A stretch of 64,000 nt of DNA from Lactobacillus hominis DSM 23910 = CRBIP 24.179 (GCF_000296835.1 NZ_CAKE01000015.1:1-64000), one strand, 5' to 3'. Positions 8,079 to 17,044 are shown, counted from the first letter of the stretch. The notes: generated from the letters alone by a model not told the origin. Program-made: numbers and translations.

Positions 8079-8834
8079 TTGAAGAATTTTAAATCCATCA
8101 ATTTTAAATCTGTCCTAGTTAAGTCAATCATGGCTGCTGGCGTTTCATTCGCTGGATTATTTACTTTAAACAATTTGAACTCAAACAGCACTGTACATGC
8201 TGCAACTACTGCTAACGATCCTAAAGTTGTTACTGTAAACTACGTCCCTGGTTATGGTATCGCAGTTTGGAACGGTACTGATAATAATGCACATACTACT
8301 GGTCAAAAGTTAGCTCATGCTACTTCTTGGAAGGTAACCGATTCTAAATATGATGCCCAAGGTAACAAGTGGTATGACTTAGGATTAGATCAATGGGTTA
8401 TGGCTAAATGGACTCGTAATGGTTTACATACTGTAGATGAAAACGTTCGTTTTGATTATGTTGCACCAACTACAACTCAAGCTCCAGTAGCTCAAAACCA
8501 AACTACCACTTATGCAAATAACAATGCATCAAGTTACAACTACAGTGCTCAAAACACTCAATCTTACCAACCAGCTCGCTCATACAGTAACTACACTTCT
8601 AATGCTACTGGATCCGAAGCTTCAGCCAAAGCCTGGATTGCTGCTCGTGAATCAGGTGGTTCATACTCAGCAAGAAATGGCCAATATATTGGTAAGTATC
8701 AATTATCTGCTAGTTACTTAAATGGTGACTACTCAGCTGCTAACCAAGAAAGAGTTGCTGACAACTACGTTAAGAGTCGTTACGGTTCTTGGGCAAACGC
8801 TCAAAGTTTCTGGCAAGCAAATGGTTGGTACTAA
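8079..8834 (+). CDS. apf: Aggregation-promoting-factor-type surface protein with SLAP module and transglycosylase-like C-terminus
   Basis: The TTG start at 8079 has AAAGGAG upstream. Signal peptide with cleavage near residue 41 (VHA|AT), one SLAP-type module (about 48-110, VNYVPGYGIAVWN...LGLDQWVMAKW), a low-complexity Asn/Ser/Gln/Tyr linker (about 120-180), and an Apf C-terminal domain (about 184-251) containing ARESGGSYSARNGQYIGKYQ and ending in the typical GWY. This last domain is lysozyme/transglycosylase-like, with the Glu of RESGG the likely acid. Apf proteins affect aggregation and cell shape in gasseri/johnsonii. It is single-gene and terminator-flanked, and its paralogue is at 21386-21970. 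Confidence 0.85.
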   Translation: MKNFKSINFKSVLVKSIMAAGVSFAGLFTLNNLNSNSTVHAATTANDPKVVTVNYVPGYGIAVWNGTDNNAHTTGQKLAHATSWKVTDSKYDAQGNKWYDLGLDQWVMAKWTRNGLHTVDENVRFDYVAPTTTQAPVAQNQTTTYANNNASSYNYSAQNTQSYQPARSYSNYTSNATGSEASAKAWIAARESGGSYSARNGQYIGKYQLSASYLNGDYSAANQERVADNYVKSRYGSWANAQSFWQANGWY

Positions 8835-8872
8835 AATTTAACCAACAAACAATAAAATAGAATATAATAACT

Positions 8873-8903
8873 ATAGCATCCCTATGCAGGGATGCTATTT
8901 TTG
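8873..8903 (+). terminator. Rho-independent terminator
   Basis: Perfect 10-bp stem ATAGCATCCC/GGGATGCTAT followed by T residues, after the Apf gene. Confidence 0.9.
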
Positions 8904-8980
8904 TATATTTTACAGTGCCTTAAAAGTTTGCTATATTCCTATCTAGGTCACTAATTTAGAGATTTATCGATTTTAGAAAG

Positions 8981-9009
8981 TTGACAGAAAGCGCTTTCTA
9001 TTCTATCCT
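8981..9009 (+). promoter_or_regulatory. Promoter with cre-like palindrome for the amino-sugar operon
   Basis: A consensus -35 TTGACA (8981-8986) and a -10 TATCCT (9004-9009) are 17 bases apart. Between them is the perfect palindrome AGAAAGCGCTTTCT (8986-8999), which resembles a CcpA cre site. Carbon catabolite repression of the operon is inferred. Confidence 0.7.
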
Positions 9010-9017
9010 ATATTTAG

Positions 9018-9029
9018 TGGTACTAACCA
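9018..9029. promoter_or_regulatory. Candidate GntR operator 1
   Basis: TGGTACTAACCA, a TGGT-N4-ACCA inverted repeat just after the -10 of the regulator's own promoter. The same pattern recurs at 12148-12159 and 17109-17120, with related half-site versions at 12171-12182 and 17196-17207. Confidence 0.65.
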
Positions 9030-9051
9030 GTTAATGGAATGAGGTGCTAAA

Positions 9052-9771
9052 ATGGCTACGCCATTGTATAAAAAGATTATTTTAGATTTGGAAAATAAAA
9101 TTCAAAATGAAATGAGTCCAAATGAAAAATTGCCAAGTGAGCGCCAATTGCTTGATCAGTATCACGTTAGTCGCAATACAATTAGGCTCGCTTTACGCGA
9201 TTTAGAAGAACGAGGAATTGTTTATCGACTACATGGGAAAGGTACATTTGTAAGTACCATTTCAGTAAATGAAACTAACTTAGGAAACATGTATTCATTT
9301 TCAAACCAAGTAGCTATTCAGGGTCACAAGCCATCAACACAAAACCGCACATTCGACTTGATTAACCCAACTAAAGAAGTAAGCGAACAGCTGCACTTGG
9401 CTGATAATGAACGAGTTTATAAGTTGGTAAGGGTAAGATTAATTGATGATGAACCCAGATTATATAGCGAGACTTTTCTACCAGAAAGTCTGTTTCCAGA
9501 TTTGATCATGTCGGATTTAAATAATAAACAGCTTTATGATGTACTTAAAAGCAAATATAACCAAATTGGTGTGATGGCTTTTGAGGATATCCAAGCAGTT
9601 AATTTAGGAAAAGAAGAAAGCGACATTTTAAAGGTTAAAGCTGGCTCACCAGCACTAAAAATTTATCGTCGAGTAATTAACGATCATAACATTACGATCG
9701 AATTCACTCGTGCTGTAGCTCGAGGCGATAAATTCATCTATAGAACTCGCCAATATAATAATCTGGTTTAA
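9052..9771 (+). CDS. GntR/HutC-family regulator of the amino-sugar operon
   Basis: A 239-residue protein: N-terminal winged helix-turn-helix (about 5-70) with the family signature LPSERQLLDQYHVSRNTIR, then LEERGIVYRLHGKGTFVS, followed by a UTRA ligand domain (about 85-235) ending in FTRAVARGDKF. HutC-type members usually bind a phosphorylated sugar and release DNA. It heads the AgaS-deacetylase-PTS gene set and has a TGGT-N4-ACCA operator at its own promoter, so autoregulation is likely. It corresponds in position to GnbR of the Lacticaseibacillus casei gnb operon. The effector (for example GalNAc-6-phosphate) is inferred. Confidence 0.85.
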   Translation: MATPLYKKIILDLENKIQNEMSPNEKLPSERQLLDQYHVSRNTIRLALRDLEERGIVYRLHGKGTFVSTISVNETNLGNMYSFSNQVAIQGHKPSTQNRTFDLINPTKEVSEQLHLADNERVYKLVRVRLIDDEPRLYSETFLPESLFPDLIMSDLNNKQLYDVLKSKYNQIGVMAFEDIQAVNLGKEESDILKVKAGSPALKIYRRVINDHNITIEFTRAVARGDKFIYRTRQYNNLV

Positions 9772-9796
9772 GTGTTCGAAACGAAAGGAAAACAAT

Positions 9797-10966
9797 ATGT
9801 TTACTAAGACCGATGACGAACTAATTAAATTAGGGGCACAGATTACTACTCGTGAAATTGAGCAGCAACCACAATTGTGGCAAGAAACTTTAAAGATCTA
9901 TCAAGATAAAAAAGGTGAAATCGAAGACTTTTTAAATAAGATCAATGAAAAATTTGGCAAAGTGAAGGTTATCTTTACCGGCGCTGGTACTAGTGCTTAT
10001 GTAGGAAATACCGTAATGCCATATTTAAGAAAACATGCTGATCGCACTAAGTATGATTTTGAAGCAATTGATACTACTAAGATCGTTTCAACTCCAGAAG
10101 ATTACTTAGAAGCTGACACCCCAACGGTTTTACTTTCTTTTGCACGTAGTGGAAATTCACCTGAATCAGTAGCTACTGTTGAACTAGCTAAGCAATTAGT
10201 AAATAACCTGTACCAAATTGCAATTACTTGTGCGCCAGAAGGACACTTGGCACAAGACTTAGAAGACGATCCAACTGGTTTAGTTTTATTAATGCCAGCC
10301 AAATCTCTGGATCAAGGATTTGCAATGACTGGTTCTTTTTCATGCATGGCCTTGATGTCATTATTAGTATTTGATACGTTGTCAGATGATAAGAAGGCTA
10401 ACATCATTGATGAAATCTCTTCAATGGGACAAAGCGTAATTGATCGTGAAAGCGAAATTCAAAAATTAGTTGATACTGATTTTGACAGAATTACTTACAT
10501 CGGTAGCGGTGCTTTAGGTGGTTTAGCTCAAGAAGCACGTTTGAAGATTTTGGAATTGACTGCTGGTAAAGTTGCTGCATTATTTGATACATCAATGGGC
10601 TTACGTCACGGTCCAAAGTCATTCTTAGATGATAAGACAATTGTTTTTGACTTTGTTTCAAACAATACTTATACCAGACAATATGATTTAGATATTTTAG
10701 ATGAAATTAGAGACGATAACATTGTGCCTTTAGTTATGGGAGTTGGCCCAAAAAAGAGCGGACAAGACTATAATGGAAAGTTCTTTGCCTTTGAAAGCGA
10801 TGAATTATTGCCAGATGCATATTTAGCTTTGCCTGACATTATGTTTGGTCAGACAATTGCATTGCTTACTTCAATTAAGGTGGGCAATACGCCAGATACA
10901 CCATCGCCAACTGGTACTGTTAACCGTGTTGTTAAAGGTGTAACTATTCATAAGTTTTCTAAATAA
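9797..10966 (+). CDS. agaS: AgaS-type amino-sugar-phosphate deaminase/isomerase (SIS domains)
   Basis: A 389-residue protein with two SIS domains (about 40-200 and 215-375). Motifs include VIFTGAGTSAYVGN, LLSFARSGNSPESVA and YIGSGALGGLAQEA, with LRHGPKSF as the conserved histidine segment. AgaS members convert galactosamine-6-phosphate to tagatose-6-phosphate plus ammonia; GnbE of L. casei is the matching enzyme. It is 25 bases downstream of the regulator and 14 bases upstream of the deacetylase, so it is in the operon. The aldolase needed downstream is present at 17254; the kinase is not seen. Confidence 0.85.
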   Translation: MFTKTDDELIKLGAQITTREIEQQPQLWQETLKIYQDKKGEIEDFLNKINEKFGKVKVIFTGAGTSAYVGNTVMPYLRKHADRTKYDFEAIDTTKIVSTPEDYLEADTPTVLLSFARSGNSPESVATVELAKQLVNNLYQIAITCAPEGHLAQDLEDDPTGLVLLMPAKSLDQGFAMTGSFSCMALMSLLVFDTLSDDKKANIIDEISSMGQSVIDRESEIQKLVDTDFDRITYIGSGALGGLAQEARLKILELTAGKVAALFDTSMGLRHGPKSFLDDKTIVFDFVSNNTYTRQYDLDILDEIRDDNIVPLVMGVGPKKSGQDYNGKFFAFESDELLPDAYLALPDIMFGQTIALLTSIKVGNTPDTPSPTGTVNRVVKGVTIHKFSK

Positions 10967-10980
10967 AGAAGGTTTTAAAG

Positions 10981-12135
10981 ATGACATATTATATTCACGC
11001 AAAAAAGTTTTTCTTAGAAAATAAGACTGAGCTTGGAGGCTATTTAGAGGTCCAAGATAACGGTCAATTTGGTTTTTACTACCCAGAAAGCCAAAAGCCA
11101 GATGGCGAGATTAAAGAGTATGGCGATAAGTTAATTGCACCAGGTTATTTTGATAGTCACATTCACGGCCTTTTGAACGAAGATGTGATGAAGAGCGACT
11201 GGGAAGGAATTAACAAGATTTCTGAAGGCTTGCTCAAAGCTGGTGTAACTAGCTGGCTGCCAACTACCATTACGGCTAGTCATGAACAATTGCTTGAAAT
11301 TTGTAAGATGTTTGCGGCTCACAAAGGTCAAGAAACTGGCGCAAAGATTCAAGGTATTCACTTCGAAGGGCCTTACTTTACTGAAAAACATGCTGGTGCT
11401 GAAAATCCTAAGTATATGCGCGATCCTTCAATCAAGGAATTGCATGAATACGAAGAAGCTTCAGATGGCATGTTAGTTAAGATGTCCATGGCTCCTGAAC
11501 GAAAAGGCTCTAAAGAGTTTGTTCGTCAAGCTGTTAAAGAAGGCATTGTTATCTCATTAGGGCACTCAGCTTCTAATTATGAAGATGCCATTGCTTGTGT
11601 TGAAGCAGGGGCAACTATGTTTTGCCATACTTATAATGGCATGGACCCATTGTCGCAACACGCACCAAATATTGTTGGGGCAGCCTTTTCAAGCCGTTTA
11701 ACTACTGATGAATTAATCTGCGATGGACACCACGTACTGGAGCCAACCATTAGAGCTTTGGTAAATGCAAGAGGACCCGAACATATTGCTTTAATTACTG
11801 ACTGTATGCAGGCAGGATTGATGCCAGACGGCGACTACATGCTAGGTGAATTGCCAGTTTACGTAAAAGATGGCATGGCTCGTTTGAAGTCTAATGATAG
11901 CTTAGCCGGCAGTATTTTATTATTGAAAGACGCTGTTAAGAACTTAGTTAACTGGAACGTTGTAACGCCTGAAGATGCAGTTATGATGGCTAGTTATGTA
12001 CCAGCTAAGAGTATGTCTATGACTAATAAGTGCGGTGTGATCAAGCCAGACCATGATGCAGACTTTGTTATATTAGATGATGATATGACAGTTGAAGAAA
12101 CTTACTTAAACGGTGTATCTAGATATAAAAAATAA
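10981..12135 (+). CDS. nagA: N-acetylhexosamine-6-phosphate deacetylase (NagA/AgaA type)
   Basis: A 384-residue amidohydrolase-superfamily protein with the metal motif in GYFDSHIHG (about 58-64), HFEGPY with the metal-binding Glu, LGHSASNYEDA, CHTYNGM with the second His, and ICDGHHV and ALITDCMQAG with the catalytic Asp. It removes acetate from N-acetylglucosamine- or N-acetylgalactosamine-6-phosphate. Its place after agaS and before a mannose-family PTS matches gnbF, so GalNAc-6-phosphate is the likely substrate; GlcNAc-6-phosphate is the alternative, since this is the only nagA-like gene in the window. Confidence 0.88.
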   Translation: MTYYIHAKKFFLENKTELGGYLEVQDNGQFGFYYPESQKPDGEIKEYGDKLIAPGYFDSHIHGLLNEDVMKSDWEGINKISEGLLKAGVTSWLPTTITASHEQLLEICKMFAAHKGQETGAKIQGIHFEGPYFTEKHAGAENPKYMRDPSIKELHEYEEASDGMLVKMSMAPERKGSKEFVRQAVKEGIVISLGHSASNYEDAIACVEAGATMFCHTYNGMDPLSQHAPNIVGAAFSSRLTTDELICDGHHVLEPTIRALVNARGPEHIALITDCMQAGLMPDGDYMLGELPVYVKDGMARLKSNDSLAGSILLLKDAVKNLVNWNVVTPEDAVMMASYVPAKSMSMTNKCGVIKPDHDADFVILDDDMTVEETYLNGVSRYKK

Positions 12136-12147
12136 TTTCAAGCAAAT

Positions 12148-12159
12148 TGGTAAGAACCA
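12148..12159. promoter_or_regulatory. Candidate GntR operator 2
   Basis: TGGTAAGAACCA, TGGT-N4-ACCA, ending one base before the -35 of the internal PTS promoter. Confidence 0.65.
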
Positions 12160-12160
12160 G

Positions 12161-12211
12161 TTGACAAACAATGGTTGGTACCTTATTATTTAAGTATAAG
12201 TTAAGCGCTTA
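12161..12211 (+). promoter_or_regulatory. Internal promoter of the PTS genes with operator half-site and cre-like site
   Basis: -35 TTGACA (12161-12166), 17-base spacer, -10 TATTAT (12184-12189). The spacer holds TGGTTGGTACC (12172-12182), a partial form of the GntR operator in the other orientation. A cre-like palindrome TAAGCGCTTA (12202-12211) lies just downstream. This gives the PTS genes their own regulated promoter. Confidence 0.65.
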
Positions 12212-12255
12212 CATTGCTTTTAATGAGAGCATATTTAACGATACGGAGGGAAATT

Positions 12256-12744
12256 ATGAGTATAGTAGGAGCTCGAATCGATGGACGATTGGTCCATGGT
12301 CAAGTAGCTAATCTGTGGACACCAAAACTTCAAGCAGATCGAATTATTGTTGTTGATGAGCAAGCAGCTGATAATGATATTCAAAAAAGCGGCTTAAGAA
12401 TGGCAACACCAATGACGACTAGGCTGAGTGTTTTGAAAGCTGCAGTTGCTGCTGATCATTTAAACAAGCACCGTTATGGAAACCAAAGAGTTTTCATCGT
12501 TGCTAAGAAACCGGCTGAATTTTTAGCTTTATTAAACATGGGACTTAAGTTAGATACTTTAAATGTTGGTACCATGTCTCAAACTGATACAACCAAATCT
12601 ATCACCAAACAGATCAATGTAGAAGAAAAAGACGTGGAAGATTTCAAACAAATTGCAGATAAAGGCGTAAACATCACAGCACAACTTACTCCAAGTGATG
12701 ATTCTCACGACTTTATGAAATTGTTAAATGATAAGTTAAAGTAG
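12256..12744 (+). CDS. PTS mannose/fructose/sorbose family IIB component
   Basis: The start at 12256 follows GGAGGGAAATT; an upstream in-frame ATG at 12214 lies within the promoter region and has no ribosome site. The 162-residue cytoplasmic protein begins with the IIB-Man signature ARIDGRLVHGQV; H14 is the phosphorylation site that receives phosphate from IIA and passes it to the sugar. It is the first gene of the IIB-IIC-IID-IIA set, the order found in gnbBCDA. The amino-sugar enzymes upstream suggest GalNAc or a GalNAc disaccharide as substrate. Confidence 0.88.
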   Translation: MSIVGARIDGRLVHGQVANLWTPKLQADRIIVVDEQAADNDIQKSGLRMATPMTTRLSVLKAAVAADHLNKHRYGNQRVFIVAKKPAEFLALLNMGLKLDTLNVGTMSQTDTTKSITKQINVEEKDVEDFKQIADKGVNITAQLTPSDDSHDFMKLLNDKLK

Positions 12745-12754
12745 GAGGGTCATT

Positions 12755-13666
12755 ATGATTGCTTGGTGGCAAATATTATTACTAACCCTGTATGCAGGTT
12801 ATGAAATTCTTGATGAATTGCAAATTTATTCATCTTTAAACACTCCTGTAGGTGCCGGTTTAGTTGCCGGAATTGTTATGGGAGACATGGGAAAAGGTTT
12901 GATGATTGGTGCTGCAATGCAGTTGATGGTTTTAGGTGTTGGTACCTTCGGTGGTGCTTCTAAGATCGATGCGACAACTGGTACTGTTTTAGCAACAGCC
13001 TTTTCAGTAAGTGTTAGCGGTTTAAGTTGGCAAGCAGCTGTTTCTTCAATTGCTGTTCCAGTAGCTGCTATCATGGTTCAATTGGACGTTTTAGCAAGAT
13101 TTACTAACACTTTCTTTGCTCACAGAATCGACCACTTTATCGATACTCAAAATTACAAGGCAATTGAAAGAAACTTCTTGTACGGAGCTATTCCTTGGGC
13201 ATTATCACGTGCTATTCCAGTGTTCGTAGCTTTAGCATTCGGACGTGGTTTAGTTCAAAATATTGCCAACGCCTTAAACGGTGACTTGAAGTGGTTAGGA
13301 ACTGGTTTAACAGTAGCTGGTGCTGCATTACCTGCAGTAGGTTTCGCAATCTTGCTTAGATACCTACCAGTTAAAAAACACATTGCTTACTTAATCTTAG
13401 GTTTCACTGTAACTACTTTGTTTGCAACAATGTTTACCAATATCCAAACGTTAGGTACTGGACTTGCTGCAGCAAGCAAGGGCTTCACTACTGTATTTAA
13501 CGGTTTACCAATGCTTGCAATTGCCCTCTTAGGTTTGGCACTAGCCATCTTACACTACAAGGGTATTCCAGTGTCAAAAGCTAAGTCAGAAATTGATGCA
13601 CAAAGTGCAGAAAAGACTAGTTTAGATGCAAATGACGAAGGAGAGATCACTGATGACGAACTCTAA
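12755..13666 (+). CDS. PTS mannose-family IIC membrane component
   Basis: A 303-residue integral membrane protein with about eight to ten hydrophobic segments and the family hallmarks GAGLVAGIVMGDMGKGLMIGAAMQL near the start and a later LTVAGAALPAVGFAILLRYL segment. IIC and IID together form the sugar channel. It ends in an acidic cytoplasmic tail. It follows IIB by 10 bases with GGAGG upstream, and its end overlaps the IID gene by 14 bases. Confidence 0.87.
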   Translation: MIAWWQILLLTLYAGYEILDELQIYSSLNTPVGAGLVAGIVMGDMGKGLMIGAAMQLMVLGVGTFGGASKIDATTGTVLATAFSVSVSGLSWQAAVSSIAVPVAAIMVQLDVLARFTNTFFAHRIDHFIDTQNYKAIERNFLYGAIPWALSRAIPVFVALAFGRGLVQNIANALNGDLKWLGTGLTVAGAALPAVGFAILLRYLPVKKHIAYLILGFTVTTLFATMFTNIQTLGTGLAAASKGFTTVFNGLPMLAIALLGLALAILHYKGIPVSKAKSEIDAQSAEKTSLDANDEGEITDDEL

Positions 13667-14471
13667 TCCACAGTACAAGTTAACTAAAAAAGACTTTAAT
13701 CAAATTAATAGAAGATCTCTTTTTGGCTTCCAACTAGGTTGGAACTATGAAAGAATGCAAAACACTGGTTACTTATACACTATGCTTCCACAATTGCGGA
13801 AAATTTATGGTGATAAGAGTCCAGAGTTAAAAGAAATGATGAAGACTGAATCCCAGTTCTTTAACACTTCAAACTTCTTCAACACTATAATTACTGGTAT
13901 CGACCTTGCTATGCAAGAGCACGAAGGTGTTAAGAGTCGTGAAACTGTTGCCAGTTTAAAGGTTGGTTTGATGGGACCATTTGCCGCAATTGGTGACTCT
14001 ATCTTTGCCGCATTAATCCCAACTATCTTTGGTGCTTTGGCTGCTTCAATGGCGGCTGAAGGAAACCCAATTGGTGTAATTATTTGGATCATTGCTAACT
14101 TAGCAATCTGTGTGTTCCGTTGGAAACAATTACACTTTGCTTACGAACAAGGTACCACTTTGGTTACCGATATGCGTGATCGTTTGAACGCATTAACTGA
14201 CTCAGCTACTGTTTTAGGTGTGTTCATGGTTGGTGCATTAGTAGCAACAATGATTAACATTAAATTTGCCTGGGTACCACAAATTGGTAAAGTTACGATG
14301 GATGTTCAAAAGAACTTGGACATGATTATTCCTAAATTATTGCCAGCATTACTTGTAGGTTTTGTATACTGGTTATTGGGAAGAAAGAAAATGACTTCCA
14401 CTAAAGCAATCTTAATTGTTTTAGTATTGTGTGTAGTTCTTGGCGGTTTGGGCATTATTGCCAAAGCCTAA
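13653..14471 (+). CDS. PTS mannose-family IID membrane component
   Basis: I place the start at 13653 (MTNSNPQYKL), which has AAGGAGAGA upstream; a possible start at 13626 lies well inside the IIC gene. The 272-residue protein has the IID-Man signature NYERMQNTGYLYTMLPQL in the N-terminal third, SLKVGLMGPFAAIGDSIF in the middle, and C-terminal membrane segments. The 14-base overlap with IIC suggests coupled translation. Confidence 0.88.
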   Translation: MTNSNPQYKLTKKDFNQINRRSLFGFQLGWNYERMQNTGYLYTMLPQLRKIYGDKSPELKEMMKTESQFFNTSNFFNTIITGIDLAMQEHEGVKSRETVASLKVGLMGPFAAIGDSIFAALIPTIFGALAASMAAEGNPIGVIIWIIANLAICVFRWKQLHFAYEQGTTLVTDMRDRLNALTDSATVLGVFMVGALVATMINIKFAWVPQIGKVTMDVQKNLDMIIPKLLPALLVGFVYWLLGRKKMTSTKAILIVLVLCVVLGGLGIIAKA

Positions 14472-14490
14472 CTGAGAGAAAGGAAAGAAA

Positions 14491-14892
14491 ATGGCTAAAG
14501 ATTTAGTTTTAATTAGTCATGGCAGAATGGCTGAAGAAGTAAAAAAGAGTGCTGAATTAATTATGGGTCCACAAGACCATATTCACACCGTTGTATTATT
14601 ACCTGAAGAAGGTCCAGAAGACTTTGAAAAGAAGTTTAACGACACAATTAAGGATTTTGATGAACCTGACATCACTGTTTTTGCGGACCTGATGGGTGGC
14701 ACTCCAGCTAACACTGTGAGTCGCTTGATTATGAGTGGCAATGACAAGATTCATTTAATTGCCGGCATGAATTTAGCCATGGTAATTGAATGGTTGAACA
14801 GCCAAATGGTTGGCAACGATTCAGATTATGTAAATGCCGGTAAAGCAGGTATTGTTGATATTAATCAAATGCTTGCAAGTATGAAAAAGTAA
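14491..14892 (+). CDS. PTS mannose-family IIA component
   Basis: A 133-residue cytoplasmic EIIA-Man-type protein. H10 in LVLISHGRMAEE is the residue phosphorylated by HPr; FADLMGGTPANT is the second conserved loop. As a separate IIA at the end of the operon it completes the transporter. It ends before a terminator at 14911. Confidence 0.88.
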   Translation: MAKDLVLISHGRMAEEVKKSAELIMGPQDHIHTVVLLPEEGPEDFEKKFNDTIKDFDEPDITVFADLMGGTPANTVSRLIMSGNDKIHLIAGMNLAMVIEWLNSQMVGNDSDYVNAGKAGIVDINQMLASMKK

Positions 14893-14910
14893 ATCAAGTG
14901 AATAATGATA

Positions 14911-14956
14911 AAAATTCTACTTTCGTAAGTCTAATTACGTCAGTGGAATTTTTTTG
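14911..14956 (+). terminator. Terminator of the PTS operon
   Basis: AAAATTCTACT pairs with AGTGGAATTTT (one G-U) around a loop with an inner GTAA/TTAC pairing; a T-run follows. Confidence 0.75.
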
Positions 14957-14979
14957 TTTGTCCAAAATAAAATTTGGCG

Positions 14980-15011
14980 AAAGAAAAGAGCTGGTTTCAA
15001 AAATCAGCTCT
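14980..15011 (-). terminator. Terminator of the putative glycosidase gene
   Basis: On the minus strand, AGAGCTG and CAGCTCT pair around an 11-base loop, followed by TTTTCTTTC. It lies 15 bases after the stop of the minus-strand gene. Confidence 0.7.
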
Positions 15012-15025
15012 CTATTTTTGCCCTT

Positions 15026-17044
15026 TTATTTAAAGATTAATTGAATTGTTTCAAGCGGTTTTAATTCTTCATCAATTGTAGCAATGCCATCTTCTAATTT
15101 GATATCGATATCTTCGACGCCAACGCCGTTTTTCTGGTAGCGAATTAGGCGAGCTTTTTGACTAGTTAAATGAGATACGTGCCATTTAATTTGATCATAG
15201 CTATCTAATGAGAAGTTAGAAATCCAGGCAACTTTGCCATCTGCTTGAACGTTTAGCTTTACATTAGCCATATCAACATCTAAGTAATCAATTGGAGCAA
15301 TTGATTCCATAATCTGTTGGAAAATCCCTTGTTTATAAGTAGAAAACTGCGACTCCCAGCCGTGTTTTGGATCTTGGTTCATTGGCATGACAACAATGTG
15401 TTTATCAATTACTGCCATAAAGTTACCAAGTTTTTCATCTAAAGAAGAGTAAGCATAAGACCAGACCTTAACATCGCTGTCATGATCGTAATCAAGTTTT
15501 AAATAGTCGCCTGTATGTTGATTCATAGTAACGCGAGGATTCTTAACGCCTTGAACTGTTATGCCGTCAGCTTGTTCAAATGATTGATAACCGGTTTTGC
15601 ATGGATGCCAAGTGGCTTTATTAATGTGAAGTAGACTGCTTAATTGACGATCCAGGATAACTTGAATGCTTTCGCCATCTAGTAAAACAGTGTTGTTTTT
15701 GAGCAATTCTGTGATCTGTTCATTAGTAAAATTACGCAATAATTGGCCGGCAATAGCAATAGTTTGATTTTTTAAATGCATGTCGGAACTAACAGGTAAG
15801 ATAGTCGTTGCAAAGCCAAAACTTGCTAATAAACTAGCCCAATTCTTTTCATGTGGAAGCATCTCTTCAGGGATGCGTCCATTTGTTGTGTGAATTGAAT
15901 AAGCTGAATCTTGATCGACTAAAACTTTGATGCCTTTTAGATGGTGCATTTTTAAGCGATTTTCTTTTAATTGGTTTAAAAATGGCTTAATTTCGGCAAG
16001 CATTTGGTCGTAATGCCAATGATCATTAATTCCGTTGCCCATCATATCGAAGATATTAAGCATGATTCCGCGACTACCAAGTAAAGCTGACGTGATAATT
16101 TGAAAAGCAATAAAGCGATTGGACTTAACTTGTGGGCTCCACATTGAATTTTCCAATTCTGGATAAAGTTCTGCATCATCGCCTAGATAAGCTGCGGTAA
16201 TGCGACTATATTCTTCAAAGTTGCGGCCATAGATATTAGGTGCAACTTCGTTATAGGCGGCCAAGTGCGGGCGAGCAACTCTTGGATGGTTAAGTCCTTG
16301 AGCGTCAAATAGCTGCTCCCAATCGCGTCCTTCAATTGCGTGCCAGTCAGGAAATGAAGTCATTTGGCCGATATCAGTTTTAGGGCTAACCTTGTGGACT
16401 GCTTCGGCAATCATTTTTTCATTTTCAATCATTTCTTTGCGAGCTTGATCCAGATAAATCCTACGTTCAGCAGTTGGCTTACCTGACTTAAGCATGTTTT
16501 TAACAAAGTCTGCGCGACTCTCTTTTTTTCCGAGCTTTTCTTGATAAATCTTCATATGATAATCACAAAAACACATTAATTTTAGTGGGGTGTGATTATA
16601 GTGACGAAAATCATCTTCCATCCATAGTCTGTGGGGATGAATACTTGCATATTGCCCATATCTTTCGCAAATATATTTTCTCCAAGTAGGATCAGCTGGA
16701 CAAGCCATGTCTTGCGCTTGATCACCATTGATATCGACGAATGTTCTAAAGCCGATTTCTGGGTTTACATGATAGCCACGGTCTGAGTGCATAATCGTTG
16801 TCCATGGATTAAGACTAGTGGTAACTCCTAATTCAGCAAGCTTTTTTTGCATAGGCTTGATAGCATCAAGCCATATATGAGTTTGCTCTTTAGTTAAGTG
16901 GCTGTGATTTAATTCTTCGCCATTAATAAAAAATGCCACGTCATTGATCTTAGCTTTTTTAACAAAATCATACAGTTTTGCTTCTTTTTCTTCATCATTT
17001 GTTTGCGGATCGAACGAATAACGAAGCGTATATGTAAAGGCCAT
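15026..17044 (-). CDS. Putative cytoplasmic glycoside hydrolase, GH42/clan-A-like, uncharacterised
   Basis: The start at 17044 (MAFTYTLRY) follows GGAGGGG; an upstream in-frame ATG at 17098 lacks a site. The 672-residue protein has no signal peptide. I do not recognise a defined family, but the layout resembles GH42: an N-terminal barrel (about 1-345) with RLWMEDDFRH (E143, candidate acid/base) and YPELENSMWSPQVKS (E296 or E298, candidate nucleophile) followed by a helix and SRGIMLNIFDMMG; a middle Rossmann-like segment (about 360-500) like the GH42 trimerisation domain; and a C-terminal beta domain (about 600-672). It lies beside the GalNAc-type PTS operon, shares its operator pattern and is divergent from the aldolase gene. 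A cytoplasmic glycosidase acting on an imported, possibly phosphorylated, disaccharide is inferred. Confidence 0.6.
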   Translation of the reverse strand: MAFTYTLRYSFDPQTNDEEKEAKLYDFVKKAKINDVAFFINGEELNHSHLTKEQTHIWLDAIKPMQKKLAELGVTTSLNPWTTIMHSDRGYHVNPEIGFRTFVDINGDQAQDMACPADPTWRKYICERYGQYASIHPHRLWMEDDFRHYNHTPLKLMCFCDYHMKIYQEKLGKKESRADFVKNMLKSGKPTAERRIYLDQARKEMIENEKMIAEAVHKVSPKTDIGQMTSFPDWHAIEGRDWEQLFDAQGLNHPRVARPHLAAYNEVAPNIYGRNFEEYSRITAAYLGDDAELYPELENSMWSPQVKSNRFIAFQIITSALLGSRGIMLNIFDMMGNGINDHWHYDQMLAEIKPFLNQLKENRLKMHHLKGIKVLVDQDSAYSIHTTNGRIPEEMLPHEKNWASLLASFGFATTILPVSSDMHLKNQTIAIAGQLLRNFTNEQITELLKNNTVLLDGESIQVILDRQLSSLLHINKATWHPCKTGYQSFEQADGITVQGVKNPRVTMNQHTGDYLKLDYDHDSDVKVWSYAYSSLDEKLGNFMAVIDKHIVVMPMNQDPKHGWESQFSTYKQGIFQQIMESIAPIDYLDVDMANVKLNVQADGKVAWISNFSLDSYDQIKWHVSHLTSQKARLIRYQKNGVGVEDIDIKLEDGIATIDEELKPLETIQLIFK

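Noticed and set aside
12214..12255. Longer N-terminus for the PTS IIB gene
   Set aside because: It would start within the promoter region, and GGAGGGAAATT directs the start at 12256.
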